Assembly: GCA_029582165.1 (NCBI GenBank)
Contig: CM055870.1
Span: 47,200,513-47,264,512 of the forward strand
DNA: 64,000 nucleotides
Reading direction: 5' to 3'
Source of the DNA: Portulaca oleracea
Taxonomy: Eukaryota; Streptophyta; Magnoliopsida; Caryophyllales; Portulacaceae
A program made the translations under genes and the position numbers. The notes below the pieces were generated by a model. That model ran no database searches. It was given only the letters and a program-made list of their open reading frames with translations, and had not been told where the DNA came from. Below, piece after piece: positions 44,001 through 56,395 of the stretch (its first letter is position 1; every line of letters starts with the position of its first letter).

Positions 44001-46426
44001 AAGGCTTTCAAAGGCTTCCTGTAAATATGTAAAGATGCTGCTTGTGGTTGAAGAAATAGACAGATAATGTGTACCGTAGTGTTTCGTTGCCAACTTTGAA
44101 TATTGAAGCTAGCCTCATCCTCCAGCATTCTAGACTGCTTTTAGATGGACAGGAATAACTGCATGTGTACCATGGTCTTTCATAGCCACATGCAGGAATT
44201 AATTGAAAATTTCTCAACATGTTTGTATGGTTTAAAAGTATCCCCGTTTATGCAGAACATTATTTATCACCCTTGCTCACTTAGTCACTTATATAGATAA
44301 TTTGTCAAATTGGATGAACACAAGCGACTAGGCGTACGTTTCTTTTTCTTTTTCTTTTTCTTTTTCTTTTTTTTTTTTTGTTTTTTTCTAAGGGATGAGA
44401 GTATGTAGTTTAGAAGCTTAAAGGCTTTTCTCGATGATTGTTCAACATCCGTCTGGCATTTGTTTTTATTGAAGATATGGTTTTTCCTGTGTTGCTTCCT
44501 GCTTTTGCAGTTCTTCATGACAAAACCATATGCGTGTGATCCTTCCAGCCTTCCCAAATATCCTCCAAGCAAGGAGATGGATGCTAGACTACGTGATGAT
44601 CAGGCCAGAAGGTTTGTAAATGAACTCCACATTTCACCTATCACATATCTGTGCCTAGACATTCGCTTGTGTTATTTAGCTGGCTTTCAACAATATGCTA
44701 ATTCTGTGTTCTAATAATAAGATATTACTAGCATTTGGCCAAATATTGTTTGACCTGATAACCTAATCACCCAACGGCCAATCCAAAGAAAACTGTATCT
44801 ATTATGAATCCAAACATAAAGCCTCTTTCGATTTCTCCAGGCCTGATTTTGAGCAAGATTTAACTATATTTTGTCTGACTTCTTGACAGAGGTAGATATT
44901 GCACTAACTAGAAAATAGGTTTGTCAATGTTTTTGTGTTTCCTGACTTACCGTGAGCCACATTAAACTGATGTGACACTGTTGCAAAAATTGAACAAGTC
45001 TCCCTGTATGCTAATACGATAGTTATTTTCGCTTTGTTTCATGCCTTTGTTTTCCTTTTCAAAGTCATGATTTGTGATTTACCCTTCATGTTTGCTTGTC
45101 AGAAAAGTTGTCTTCCACTGCATTATCTTATCTTCATTGTATGGAATATTGTTAGGTCAAGAGCTGCAGGGAAGGGCAATGGTGATGGTGCAAGGAAAAC
45201 TCGTCACAGGGACAGAGTTCCCAGAGCAATGCCTGCGCCCGAAGCCAATGCTGAGCTTCAAGCCAATATTGATGTAAGTTGGACTTTCTTACCATTTCTA
45301 TTCTGGGTGGGTTTTTTTCCCTTCCTGTTTGGGGGAAGTCCCGCTCTAATACTGTTGTTGGATAAGGGAAGAATGTGAAATCATATAGGTTGTCATCATG
45401 GTAAATACAAATCTACATACTCACGAATTACATTTATGACTCAGTTGAAGAGGATGTTTGTCGTCCTTGTGCTTGGAAAAGGCACATTAACTATGAAATA
45501 ATTGTCATCCTCACCTCACCTTGACCCCTACGAAATGAAATGTTCTGATCCATCTATAGATCTCTTTTGTGGCAAAAAGTTATGCTATAACTCAGGCTTT
45601 GTTTGGTATCATTATTTCTTATCAGTTTTCTTAAACACTGGAGGATTTTGGACAACCCTTTTTTTCCCCAACCTTCCACTTTTCCACTCATGTTTTCAGA
45701 AGCACAAGGACGAGTGTCAGGAAAAGCAAACTTTATGGTATCCTTACTATGAAGTAATGCAGTTTTGACTTCGTAGTTTTTAGCATGAAAGGTTTCGGAC
45801 TATAAGGTTCTAGGAGAGGAGAGTAGGAGACAGATTTTTAATTGTACTCATATCCATGGATAGTGTATGGAGTTATACATGGATTAACTTTATGGTATCC
45901 TGAAATTTTATGGACTAACTTTATGTTATCCTGAAATTTTATGGACTAGAGTGATACTAGAACTTTAAGGTCAAAAACCCATAACTGGGGCTTTTGCGCC
46001 ATCCAAACAAATCACGGCTAAGCACGAGCTCACATTTGATAAGCCTGCAGATTCTAGTGGAATATCTAGTTTACTCTGTTGGCCCGAGTAAGGTAAATTG
46101 TCATATGGTATCTAACCGAAAACGTGACATTGGAATTACAGAGGCGACGGCTAATAACACATGCAAATGCTAAAAGCAAGAGCGAGAAATTCCCTCCGCC
46201 ACACCAGGATGGAGCTCTTGGATACCCTCTGGGTTCTTCCCAGTACATGGAGCCACGCTACGAACCTCCTCCAGAAGTTGCATTCAGCACCACAAACTTC
46301 ACATATGCTGCAAAAGAAGCCTTGCAATCTTGGTCAGGACCCCTTGTCAACAACCACCACCTGGTGAATCCTAGGAAAAGCAAACATTCTAAAAAGGAAA
46401 CTGTTTCTGTACGGATCAAGGAGTAG
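38036..46426 (+). CDS. CDK-like serine/threonine protein kinase, At1g54610/IBS1 type (7 exons)
   Basis: The exons are 38036-38410, 39492-39776, 40074-40391, 42981-43208, 44511-44611, 45156-45273 and 46142-46426. All introns are GT-AG with consistent phases, giving 569 residues. Residues 1-125 form a polar, basic N-terminus beginning MGCVFGRE (Gly2 and Cys3 suit myristoylation and palmitoylation, hence membrane attachment). It ends with the conserved GWPSWLSAVAGEAINGW block. The kinase domain starts at 126. Its glycine loop reads GQGTYSNVY (Ser in place of the third Gly). Catalytic Lys149 is in VALKK, and the PSTAIRE-like helix reads PESVRF with Glu167. HRDIKGSN has Asp244, DFG is 262-264, and Thr278 aligns with the CDK activation-loop threonine before VVTLWYRPPE. 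The C-terminal tail (476-569) begins RRRLITHANAKSKSEKFPPPHQDG, a group hallmark. No mutation breaks it. Intron 3 carries a Stowaway MITE. Substrates are unknown to me. Confidence 0.95.
38550..39010. repeat. Dispersed intronic repeat, copy 2 (kinase intron 1)
   Basis: GGGTCGGGTC- and TTCGG-rich sequence whose reverse complement follows the same block order as 2520-2850 in the Rossmann gene intron. Class not recognised. Confidence 0.5.
39795..40005. other. Possible Tourist-like fragment in kinase intron 2
   Basis: TTAAGGTTGCTTTTGGTTGGAGAAC at the left resembles Tourist ends (TTA + GG...TTTGGTTGG). The right part holds AGTCCCAGGAAATCTTTTCC, similar to GGAAAATTTTCC motifs in other Tourist-like elements here. 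The right terminus is not clear. Confidence 0.3.
42497..42749. mobile_element. Stowaway MITE in kinase intron 3
   Basis: The left end is CTGCCTCCATTCTTTTTTATCTGGC and the right end is GACAGATAAAAATAAACGGAGGGAC, imperfect inverted repeats. TA flanks both sides (42495-42496 and 42750-42751). At 253 bp it is typical of Stowaway. Confidence 0.85.
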
Positions 46427-46715
46427 AAAATATGTATAATAATGACATACTGTAACATATCAACACCCCCTCTTTTTCACCGACCCATGAGAATGCAGCT
46501 CAATTCTTTACCTAGTGAATCCTGAGCTCCGCAGAGGTAAATTCTTTGAGGTAAGACAGACAGTTTGTGCCCCCCCTTGTATTTTTCAATAGGAAAATAG
46601 AGATCCTTTTCCCAGGAAGGAGTTTCTGACTTTCTGTTTCTCTTCCCCCACTTCTGGAAAATGTGATCTAGTGCCTTACATTTCCTTTTTGTTTTATTTA
46701 AGGGTTGTTAGGTTT
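46427..46715 (+). other. Kinase 3' untranslated region and downstream DNA
   Basis: The sequence after the TAG at 46424-46426 is T-rich with no ORF. I cannot place the poly(A) site. It presumably lies before the foldback element at about 46720. Confidence 0.4.
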
Positions 46716-46717
46716 TG

Positions 46718-47035
46718 AAATCCCTAAATTTGGGGATTGTTTACCAGTATATCACGAATTTCATTTTTGACGTGAATATCCTATACTTTAGGAGGTGGTA
46801 TTTGTTAGCAGTGCATCACCAGATTAACATCAACTCAGGTTTTTATGTAATGTGGTGGTATTTTTTGGGGCAATGTTGAAACAAAATAACCACTACATTG
46901 TAGAAAAATTTGAGTTTAACTGATGTTAATTCGATGTTGGGCTGCTGATAAATGACACCTTCAAAATTGGGGATATTCATATTAAAAATAAAATTCAGGA
47001 TATTTTGATAAACAATTTCCAAAGTATGAGATTTT
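46718..47035. mobile_element. Foldback MITE downstream of the kinase gene
   Basis: The left arm (AAATCCCTAAATTTGGGGATTGTTTACCAGTATATCACGAATTTC...) pairs with the right arm (...GAAATTGTTTATCAAAATATCCTGAATTTTATTTT as reverse complement) over about 140 bp. The layout resembles the 9-bp-duplication foldbacks, but no target duplication is clear. Confidence 0.65.
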
Positions 47036-47778
47036 CTATTTTGTAAGCTTTTGTAAGCCCGTCATCCTCAAAACTACTATAAAAAAAGAAAAGAAAAAAT
47101 ACATATGGGTCAGTTATGTGCTATTTTTGGTATGATATTCATTCTGTTGTGAATTGAATCTCTCTACGTACTTTCACGGAGGTTCTGATATTCGTGTCTT
47201 GTCCTGTTGTCCATATTCTTGGTTAGCTTCTGTCTTACCTTCCAACTTAAAAAGAGACATTAGACCATCCATAATAGTGAGTTTAAATTCAATTCACTGT
47301 TGACATGAGATGAGAATGAAATGAAGTCGTGTAGGACATTTTAGTGGTGAGAATGTGATTCGTTTCGTGAGAATTTCGTCATCAGTCTTGCGAGACGAGT
47401 TTGAAAGCGAGTTTGACAAACTAATATTTAACCACATCATTTTTTTTATCAATATAATCGAATTAATTATATTATTAATTAGGATCCGTTTACTTTTTTA
47501 ATTAATTTGAGTCAAACTCATGCTCACCATTGGGAAGTTAATTAAATAAAGGGATAAATTTTAACTCTCTTGATAGGGGTCCACAGATTCCATATCATCC
47601 AATTAGTCAAACTCAAACTCACTGTTGCGGATGCTCTTAGTAATGTCACGTTCTCATTTTTAATCGATAATCTTTTATTTAATATTTTATTAACTATTAT
47701 AATATCATATAATTAAAATATTATATTTTAGGTTAATATTTTTTGTTATGTATCTAATGATAGTGATTTTAAATAAAA

Positions 47779-48048
47779 CTCCTTCCTATATTATTTGTCA
47801 CGTAAGATATGATTTGGAAAACAAAAAAAACCTCGACTCACATTAATTTATCTCATCGGAAATATGAAAATGTTGAATAAAATGGTAAATAAAAAAGAAA
47901 AAAGGTGAATGAAAAGGGAAAATGAAAAAAATGTGATTAATAAGGTTAATTTGAAAAATTAGTAACTAATGTTTTGTGGAATTATAAAGTGACAGATATT
48001 ATGGGGAAAAAGAAAGTTAAAATGACAGACAATATAGGAAAGAGGGAG
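47779..48048. mobile_element. Stowaway-like MITE
   Basis: The left end is CTCCTTCCTATATTATTTGTCAC. The right end is GACAGACAATATAGGAAAGAGGGAG followed by TA. The left TA has been lost or altered. It has a purine-rich interior. Confidence 0.55.
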
Positions 48049-49010
48049 TAAGTCAATTGTATATATTGAGAAACTTGGGTTAAGCCGTTAAAAGTTTCAA
48101 AGTTTGTCAATATAATTTCGAAAATACGATAATTAATATGAAATGGAGGAGTATGTTATACTGGCTTTGTCTCATTTGAATATTACTGGCTTTGTCTTAT
48201 TACTCTCATAATACTTGACACTTTTAGAATAAAATTTAGATAACTAAAAAAATAATTTAATTTAGCGTAATTGTATGAAAAGTTATAAAATATTACTAGT
48301 AAATTGTTTGTATACTTTTTCCTCACTTTTTTTTTTTCCTCCATGTAAACAAATAAATAAAAAGGCACTCCCTCCGTCTTTTATTTGCCCATTTAATAAC
48401 TTTTTTTGTCTCTTATTGTCACATTTGTATTTTTAATAATAATTTTATTATTTTACCCTTAATAAATGACTTTGAAACCTATAGTTTAACAATAATTGAG
48501 GGTACTTTTATCATTTTAATTTATTTCTATCTAAACTTTTGCATTGCATTAGTTTCTCAATTTTGTTATCATTACATTATAACATTTTCTTATCATTACA
48601 TTATAACATTTTTAATGTATAAAATATTCAAATGACCATATGCTTCAACATCAACCATCGCTACCGTCTTGCTTCCGATCTCAATATTTCGCTCCCAATA
48701 GGAGTGGGATCGGGAGTGAGACTTAACCTCATTTTCCGACCCTAATCCCTATTCCCTCATATATATATATATATATATGAATAGATTCGGTAGGAAGAAA
48801 CTTTACGTGTGATTTTAAATGCAAAACCACCTTCCTATTAATAAAACAACTAGTGGTTTTGGAAAAAAAAAGTTTTTTAGATATGATTGCCAAGAATCAT
48901 GCATCAATTAGAACTTCTATCTATGCTTTGCTAAAGTAACGTGTCTATCTTCTTTTTTTTTTTTGGGGGGGGGGGGGCAACCATTGATGTAAGTAATCGT
49001 AATTCAGATG
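48049..49010. other. Gene-free AT-rich DNA with homopolymer tracts
   Basis: No gene is seen. CACTCCCTCCGTC at 48366 looks like a lone Stowaway end. A short (TA)n at about 48762-48778 and a T-run followed by a 14-base G-run (48951-48978) are present. Confidence 0.6.
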
Positions 49011-49019
49011 CATTATCAT

Positions 49020-49700
49020 CTATTAATATGAATTTTACTGTGGTCATATACACCCTGCAGTGTAGACATACAATTTATACGTAAATTTAAGTTTTATATT
49101 GTCGTGGTCAAATGCACCGATGCGGTTGTCATATAATTCAAAGGGACACTATGAACTTAAATATAAGTTCAATGCTATTGTGTTTACGGATCCCTTGTAG
49201 TGTGGAGAAACATTTTGTATTTAATTGTAAGTTATATTTAATTGTGGTCATATGCACAGATTAGTGTGGTCGGACAATGCAAAAGACAGACAATAAGACT
49301 TATATATAAGGTAAAGGTTATTGTGTTCACATATACATTGTAGTGTGTATGTACACTTTTATACTTAAATAACTCTTTAATGAATGTCGTACAAATACTT
49401 CCTCAGATACTGAATTGCTTATTATAAGTTATTATGGTCAGACAATGTCAATTTTTATATCAATTGACCACATCATATAAAATCTTTGTCCACACTCTGA
49501 TATACCCAACATGACCACATACTGCATATATTTTTCCAATCTTTTCATATAACCGACATGACCACACTTTTGAGTAATGTGGTCAAACATAAATTCTACT
49601 GTGGTCACATTCAATGGGTAGTGTGGACTGACAATTGATACTTAGATATGCCCAACATGACCACACACTGCACAAATTTGTCGGCACTCGGAACTTATCA
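49020..49700. repeat. Degenerate tandem and inverted repeat built on GTGGTCATATGCAC units
   Basis: Phrases of the form GTGGTCATAT(G/A)CAC ... TAGTGTGG/TAGACA ... TATACTTAA ... TAAGTTTATATTGT recur at about 49040, 49105, 49183, 49250 and 49330, with a period near 70 bp. From about 49440 the same words also occur inverted (ATGACCACACACTGCA). There is no coding potential. It may be the interior of an old element. Confidence 0.55.
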
Positions 49701-49709
49701 TCTATGACA

Positions 49710-50680
49710 AAAATTTTGAATTACCATCACAAGAAACCCCATCTAATTTGGTATGCAACCAAATCTATTCAATGAATTTTCGGATAGGTCTTGAAATTTT
49801 ATTTAGTTTCTCCACTCCAAACTCGGCTATATGTTTCATGACTATGAAATTTTAATCTAAGAAGGTATGGTGATGAATAGCTGACTTCAATGGAGTCTTT
49901 GAGTGGTCGTCAATGACGTTCTTCTAAGTTTCTCTATAATAACCTTAAATCAGTAGAAAGTTTGTGTTGAAGAGCACCCACAATTCTCTTTCCTAATCAC
50001 TGAAACACTCCTTTCGTTGATGCAAATGTTCAAGGAAAAATTGAAAAAAAAATTTCCATAATCAAATTCCCTAAAATCACGGGAGGGATATACTTTAGTT
50101 GCTTTTTTTTTTGTGTGTTTTTCACACGTGTAGCGGTATTTATAGTGTAGAAGAGTAGTTTGATTTCCACCAAATGATTTGGAATGGAGATCCCTTCTTC
50201 CGATATATATAAGTGATGTCATTATAGTTGATAAATTTTTGTGTAATTTTAATTTCTTTCACTCATTAGATTTATTTTATTCAACACTATTTCAAACTTG
50301 TATTTTTTTGGAGAAAAGATGCTATGTATTAGACATGCGTACTTTTAATTCGTGGAAAGAAGATATGTAAACAACCGACGCCTACATTTGTAAAATATGA
50401 GAAATTTTGAAAATAATAGGTGTAGAAAAATTAAGATACTAGGACTACAATTTCCTACTTCTAGTGGGACTAAGAGGGGCAGCAAAGTTTTACTCCCAAT
50501 CATAACTGGGAGCAAGAGTGGGACCTTCAAAATTACTGGGATCCCGATCTCGCTCACGCTTAACTATTACATTAAGTTTTCCCCTCTTGTAAGCTCTCTT
50601 ATTCACATTTGTTGTTGACAATTATTAGTTCTGTTGACTATTATTATAACTTTAGTTAAACACTTTCACAAAATTCTCAA
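49710..50680. other. Gene-free DNA
   Basis: I recognise no gene. A short minus-strand frame at 50222-49950 (90 codons) has no family I know and no supporting features. Confidence 0.5.
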
Positions 50681-50688
50681 TTTCATAT

Positions 50689-51109
50689 GGATTTTTGGAC
50701 GATAATACACCGAACTTTAAGGGTATTTGACAATAATATACTAAACCTTTTTTCAGGACTCTAATACACTGAACTTTGAGGGTATTGAACAATAATGCAC
50801 TCAGAACAATTCCGGTGGTGGTTGGCGTGGTGACAGTCATACTTTGAGGTGTTGTTTTCCTTTTCTTTTTCAGAAAAAATTTTGCCGTAGAAAGTATCCA
50901 TAAGCAAGATGACTAATATATTTTTTCTGGGAAAAAGAAAAACGACACTTCAAAGTAGAACCGCCGCCAAGTCAACCACCATCAGAATTGTTCCTAGTGC
51001 ATTATTGCTCAATATCCTCAAAGTTCAGTAAATTAGAGTGAAAAAAGAAAACTTTAGTGCATTATTGTCCAATACCCCTAAAGTCCAGTATATTATCATC
51101 CAATAATCC
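50689..51109. mobile_element. Mutator-like foldback MITE, third type
   Basis: It starts GGATTTTTGGACGATAATACACC and ends GTATATTATCATCCAATAATCC. A perfect 9-bp target duplication, ATTTCATAT, lies at 50680-50688 and 51110-51118. The arms of about 180 bp repeat the phrase (A/C)ATAATACACTGAACTTTGAGGGTATTG about every 60 bp. The termini differ from the GGTACC family, but the arrangement and duplication length are the same. No ORF. Confidence 0.9.
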
Positions 51110-53096
51110 ATTTCATATTCACAAAATCAATTGCCATGTTTGTGTAGGATTCATTTAATTTTGATTTGGAATTTTGGGACCTCCTCGTGTAGCATGAGTA
51201 GCGCATAGAGCACCGAATGTACATTGTACATTAGATTATTATTTTGAGAAGGATCAAATCCTTCCCATATAAAAAGCATAATCCATGGACATGATCCAAG
51301 GATTTAATATAGATTGAAAAAAATATTTATTTTTTCGGCAACGGTGTTAGAATAGTTAATAATCTTATTCAAATTCAATAATAAGATAGTAATAATTAAG
51401 GATTAAAATCTGAAATATCAAATTGCACTTGCTAGAGGAATAAACGAACCGTGTCCATACAAAACGGTTTGTGTTACTTGTCAACATGGTTCATGTTGAC
51501 AGAAGATGACCCATGTTGCGCTTGAGATTGCTTTCTATTCCTTTGGTCATCAACTCGTTTCGTGCCAACTTTGACACGACCTCTGTTGGTATGTTTCTAG
51601 GTGAAATGACTTCAGTTGATCCTCCTAATCAATCTTCTTATCTCTATAATTTTCCAAATTAATTTACCTCATATAATCTTAAAAATACTCCGGCCAACAT
51701 CTATTTAATATTCGAGTAGGCAATTGTTTACTCTTCCTATGAAAATATTCAAGTCCTAATATGCAAACAAATTAGAAAGACTAAGCTTATGTTTGACATA
51801 GATTTTAGAAGTGTTTTTTACTTTAAAATCAGAAGTTGGGTTATACATTAGTTTTATTTTTTTACTTTTATTTTTTTTTGAGGAAAACCGCCAACAAGCG
51901 GGAGTTATTCATTACGATTTAAGTAACAAAACATATCATCCTGGGCCAGAGCCAAAGAGACTTCTGGGCCGTCCTCCAACCAAATTCGATCAGACAAATC
52001 ATAGGGTTGAAGATGAGCTAGGGAATGAGCAACCCGATTCCCTGCCCGGAGTACATGGTTCCAAGAAATAAACGTAAAATTTGAAGAAATTTTGAGGATC
52101 TCTTCAATGATGATGCCTAAGGTGTTTCTGCCTGTGAAGCCATTCTTGAGCTTGGATATGAGCGAAAGGCAATCTCCCTCAGCTATGATAGAGCGAAATC
52201 CCGATTCCCAGTGTTCAAGACCAAAAGACAAGCCTGCGTGGCTACTTTCCATCATCATGAACCCGTAGCTTGCCTAGATCCAGCCTACCACATCACCGTC
52301 TATGTCTCGACAACAAAGCCCCATCCTCCTCAATCTCCTAACTTACTGCATGAAGTTTAATTTCCGGACTCGAAGGGGGTGGAGACCAAAGTATCGGAAC
52401 TTGGCCGGTGGGTGACATGGCGATGGTAAGGATTGAAAATCTTCAAGAATTTGCCGCTTGAGTGAGCATGGTACGGGCGGTGCCTTGCCTTTGTGAATAA
52501 TCCTGTTCCTCGAGTTCCAACACCGCCAAGCTATCATCGGGAACCACGTTTTGTGGTGATCGTCCCAACTCAACAAATGCCTTATTCATATAATCAATTC
52601 GATCGAGATCTTGAATGGCCCAAAAATTTTCATCCATTCCACTATTCTCCCAGAGAGCCGATGGAGGGCAAGCGAAAATGCTATGAGTATTCGCTTGACA
52701 TCCATGATTTTGCAGTTTGATCATAGGATTTTATCCTGTTTCCAATAGCTCCTGCCGAGGGAAGAATTCCTTTGCATAAACGCCAACCAAACATTTTAAC
52801 CCGGGGAGGTACCTTGAGTTTCCATAGAGTCTTCCATAAGGAATGGCTCGAAGCAGAACTAGATGAGGCTTGTATGGATTGCTGTGATTGTCTCAGCGCA
52901 TGGTACCCCGATTTGACGCTAACTTGCCGGTTTTCGTGTCATTCCATGCAAGCTTGTCTTCAGGCCAAGTTCGGCACAAGGGTGTGTTCATGATGGAATC
53001 TATATCTCCTTGGAGGAAGATATCTTCTAATACTTGTTGGTTCCACATTCCCCTCTCTTTATCCATCAATTCAGAGACCATAATAGGGTGTTGGAC

Positions 53097-53986
53097 TGTT
53101 CGGCCTCGTTTCGAGCCGAATTTCTTCTCTTTTATAGGGTATATTTCCTTGTTTTAACCCCTATTTATATATTAGATATAATGATTTAGTGTTTTGTAGG
53201 AAAATAAGGAGTTAGAAGAAGTTTGGGCTTAATTGAAGGTTTTTAGGGAATCCCGAGCTATTTCCCGAGTCAAACCAAGTCAACTCGAGCTGAGATCCGA
53301 GTCAAACCAAGTCAACCCAAGCCGAGAGCCAAGGCGAAACCGAAGTTGGAAATTCCATATCAAGATTGGCGTAAAACAGGGGAACAGTACAAGCTCAAAG
53401 GTTTGAAATACGTGTGCCTTCACCCTTTGGGTCATAACTCCTTCGTTACAACTCGGATAGGTCTGAAATTTTGGGAGCTTAAAGTACACACCGAGAGCTT
53501 TCCATCGATATCTTACGGACCTAAAACGGAGTTCGGATGAAAAAGTTATGCGCGTTTGAAGTCGGCAGGGAAATCGCTAACGCTGCTCGCCCGAGCCATC
53601 CGCCGCTCGCCCGAGCGGGCTCGGGGCAACAAAACACCAGCCAACGCTGGCTCGCCGGAGCCAGAGGGTGGCTCGCCGAAGCCACTGTCATGCACGCAGC
53701 GTCTTTGCGATTTGTCCTAGGGTTTTGGGTTGTATTTTTCCTTCTTCTATAAATACCCACTTGTATTAATCTAAATAATCAATTAGCCTAGGTAGTTTAG
53801 GAGTAGAATTAGATTTAATTGCTTTCCTTTATTTGCTTTAATCTCTCTTAATTGTTCTTCAAGTTTTCAATTGTTCTTCATTGTTCTTCAAGCTTTCTTT
53901 GATTTCTAGCATTTGTATTCAACTTTCTCAAGCTTTCTCAATCTCTCTCAAGCTCTCTCTTGTCTTCATTGAAGTGTTTTACAAGT

Positions 53987-54018
<32 letters not shown>

Positions 54019-54488
54019 CTAATCTCCATTGTTGACTTGTTTTCCAAGCTTTATAGTGTTAGCCACAATCAACTCCATTTTTAGTGGGGAGGAGGGTCAA
54101 AGAACTTCAATTCTACTTACTAGTGAGAATTTGGGGGATTCTTGGTAATCCAAACCACAATTTCTTGTTTGTTCGGGGGAAATTCAAGTGTAGATTGAAG
54201 GTTTATTGAAGATTAGTCATCAAAGGTATAATTTCGTGTCTCTAATTTCATTGTTCATTCTAGATTTCCATTCCTTGCTTTAATTGCTTTATTTGATTTC
54301 ATGCTTTTAATTGCTTTCTTTATTATTATCTTGTCTAGATTAGTTTATTGCTTCATTTACATAATTTATTGCTTTCCGCATTGAGAAAAACCCCTTTACA
54401 CAAACCGATTATCCTTAATCAAGCCTCACACCCATCCCTATGGACCGACAACCTTAACTTATAAAACCACAAAAATTACAACCGAACA
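53097..54488 (+). repeat. 5' LTR of the acidic-gag element
   Basis: 1392 bp. Four variants of GGCTCGCCCGAGCC (53585-53683) stand 65-165 bp upstream of TATAAATA (53748-53755). A short (CT)n lies at 53988-54014. The LTR differs from its 3' partner mainly in the palindrome block and the CT run. Confidence 0.95.
53988..54014. repeat. (CT)n in 5' LTR, shorter than in 3' LTR
   Basis: About 13 CT units here against about 22 at 59273-59318 in the partner LTR. The two LTRs were identical at insertion, so one run has changed length since. Confidence 0.9.
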
Positions 54489-54489
54489 A

Positions 54490-54508
54490 TAGCGCCGTTG
54501 CCGGGGAT
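54490..54508 (+). other. Primer-binding site, tRNA-Asp type
   Basis: TAGCGCCGTTGCCGGGGAT lies one base after the LTR end. It is complementary, but for the second base, to the 3' end of plant tRNA-Asp (...ATCCCCGGCAACGGCGCCA). Confidence 0.85.
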
Positions 54509-54673
54509 GGCGTTATTTGGTAGATTAGGCTATTGGTTTGTGTGTACATAGTTTATTGCTTTCTTGATTATGCTAGGAAAAAAATGTAGCGAAAAAACAT
54601 TGAATATCGAAAAAAAGTGAGAAAAGAAAAGAAAAAAAAATAGAAAATTAGAAAAATAGAAAAAAAGAGAGTC

Positions 54674-56395
54674 ATGGATAGTCCCCAATTCCCTCAATTT
54701 GAGCATGAAATATTTTGGAGGTATTTTGCTAGATTGCATGACTACCGTGTTCAATGTGAATTATATGGTATCTTTTATGATACATTATCTCTTTTGGGAA
54801 TTGTTAGTGAGGGTGTGAATTATGAGACCCGAAACCTTTTAGATTATTACGGGTTTTCTTGTTTAGGTGAAGAAAAAGCATGAGAGTTACTTGAATGGTT
54901 GTCTAGGGATTCCTATGAATTTGAGCAACAAAATGTTAGTCCTAGCTTCCAACCTCCTTATGCACCACCCTTTGGGACCGAAACTGAACAATCATGTGAA
55001 TACCCCGTGTATGTTGATGATCAATCTTATGATGGGGGATATGTGGAAAACTGTTATGATCATTCCCAAAGTGCCGATGTTGAGTCTCCTTCCGTGTGCT
55101 CCTTGTGTGATTCGCCGTATCATAGTTCAATTTTTTGTCTGCAAGCTACAGTGGTTTCTTTCAAGGCAGAAGTAGAAAAATTATGTGCGAACATAAATGA
55201 GTATATGCGTGAATTTGTCCATGAGAGTAATCAAAGGGTAGTAACTTGTTCTTCACAAATGGTTGACTCGAATGTTGAAATAGGTCATTCATCGTCTTTG
55301 AGTCCTGAGATGCATGTTGATTCTACTGTGTATGATGAGGATGATGACTATTATAACCGACCATGCCTTGGACTACTTAGTAATTCCTTAGCTCTAGCCC
55401 CACCTTGTGAGCATGAGGAACAAGATGATTATGTGTGTGATGATGTAGAATTAGTTGAAAACATGCTAGATGATGAACTATTGTCCACACCCTTGTCCAT
55501 GCCTTTATGTGAAGAAAAGATTGAGTTTAGTGAATGCCATGATATAGTTGAGCATGATCTTGTTGAGGGTGAAATTGAATCTGTTGTGATTGAATGTGTG
55601 CTTAATACCGATTTGTTCACTCTCATTGAGGATCATTGCATTAGTGAGGCATTAACTACCCTTGTATGTGAGCCTATTTATGTGCATACTTGTGATGATG
55701 AACATAATTCTTTGGGGAATGATCATGATTGTTTGAACTTGGTTGTTGACAATGATGCTTTTGATGATGACATGCTTTATGAGTCATTCACTATGAGTTA
55801 TGACCCTGAACCTTCCACTTTCACTTTTGATGTTGCTTTGGATGATGCACCTTTGTCTTTTGATGATAGTTCTTCTAGTGAGTCTGATATTGATGAAGAT
55901 GAAGATGTGCTTGTGTGTGATGTTGGGAGTGTTATGATGTGGTCTAACCCCCTGTTTTCCTTATCACCTATTGACGATTGTGATGATTATTTGGATGAGA
56001 GTGGTGATTTGGAATTTGTGATTGATGAAAATTGCATGGAAATTGAGTTTGAACCATTGTTTGCATCCAAGTCTTCGCATGAGCATGTTCAGAAATGTGT
56101 TGTATTGCCTCCTTCCTTTGATTTGTATACCCAATCTCCATTTACGAGTCAATGGGAGGATCCATTTGTCATGTCTTCTTTCACCGTGCCTACAAAAGTC
56201 TTGTATATTCATGAATTTCATCAGTTCTATGACTTTTCTAAAACATTTGATAAATTGTTAAGGGCACTAATGTTTGTTTATGTGCTATTGCGAGTGTGCT
56301 CTTACCACCACCATTCTGAGATGCATGAGAGGATGCATGATTTGTTACTCCGGGCGTTGAATGGTTCTGACATGATGCCCGATATCTTGAGGTGA
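54674..56395 (+). pseudogene. Acidic gag-like protein with CCHC knuckle, one in-frame stop
   Basis: The frame from ATG 54674 (MDSPQFPQF) is interrupted once, by TGA at 54881-54883. It then stays open to 56395, about 573 codons in all. Near the N-terminus lies FEHEIFWRYFARLHDYRVQC. A perfect CX2CX4HX4C knuckle (CSLCDSPYHSSIFC) is at 55097-55138. Everything after it, about 410 residues, is strongly acidic (Asp/Glu with scattered Cys and His). It includes runs such as SESDIDEDEDVL and a short hydrophobic stretch (LMFVYVLLRVC) near the end. The knuckle and the position behind the primer site identify it as gag-derived. The acidic extension matches nothing I recognise. It may equally be a degenerate structural protein or a co-opted interaction domain. 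Confidence 0.75.

Noticed and set aside
49950..50222. 90-codon minus-strand ORF
   Set aside because: No recognisable family, promoter or partner exon; length is within chance for this composition.
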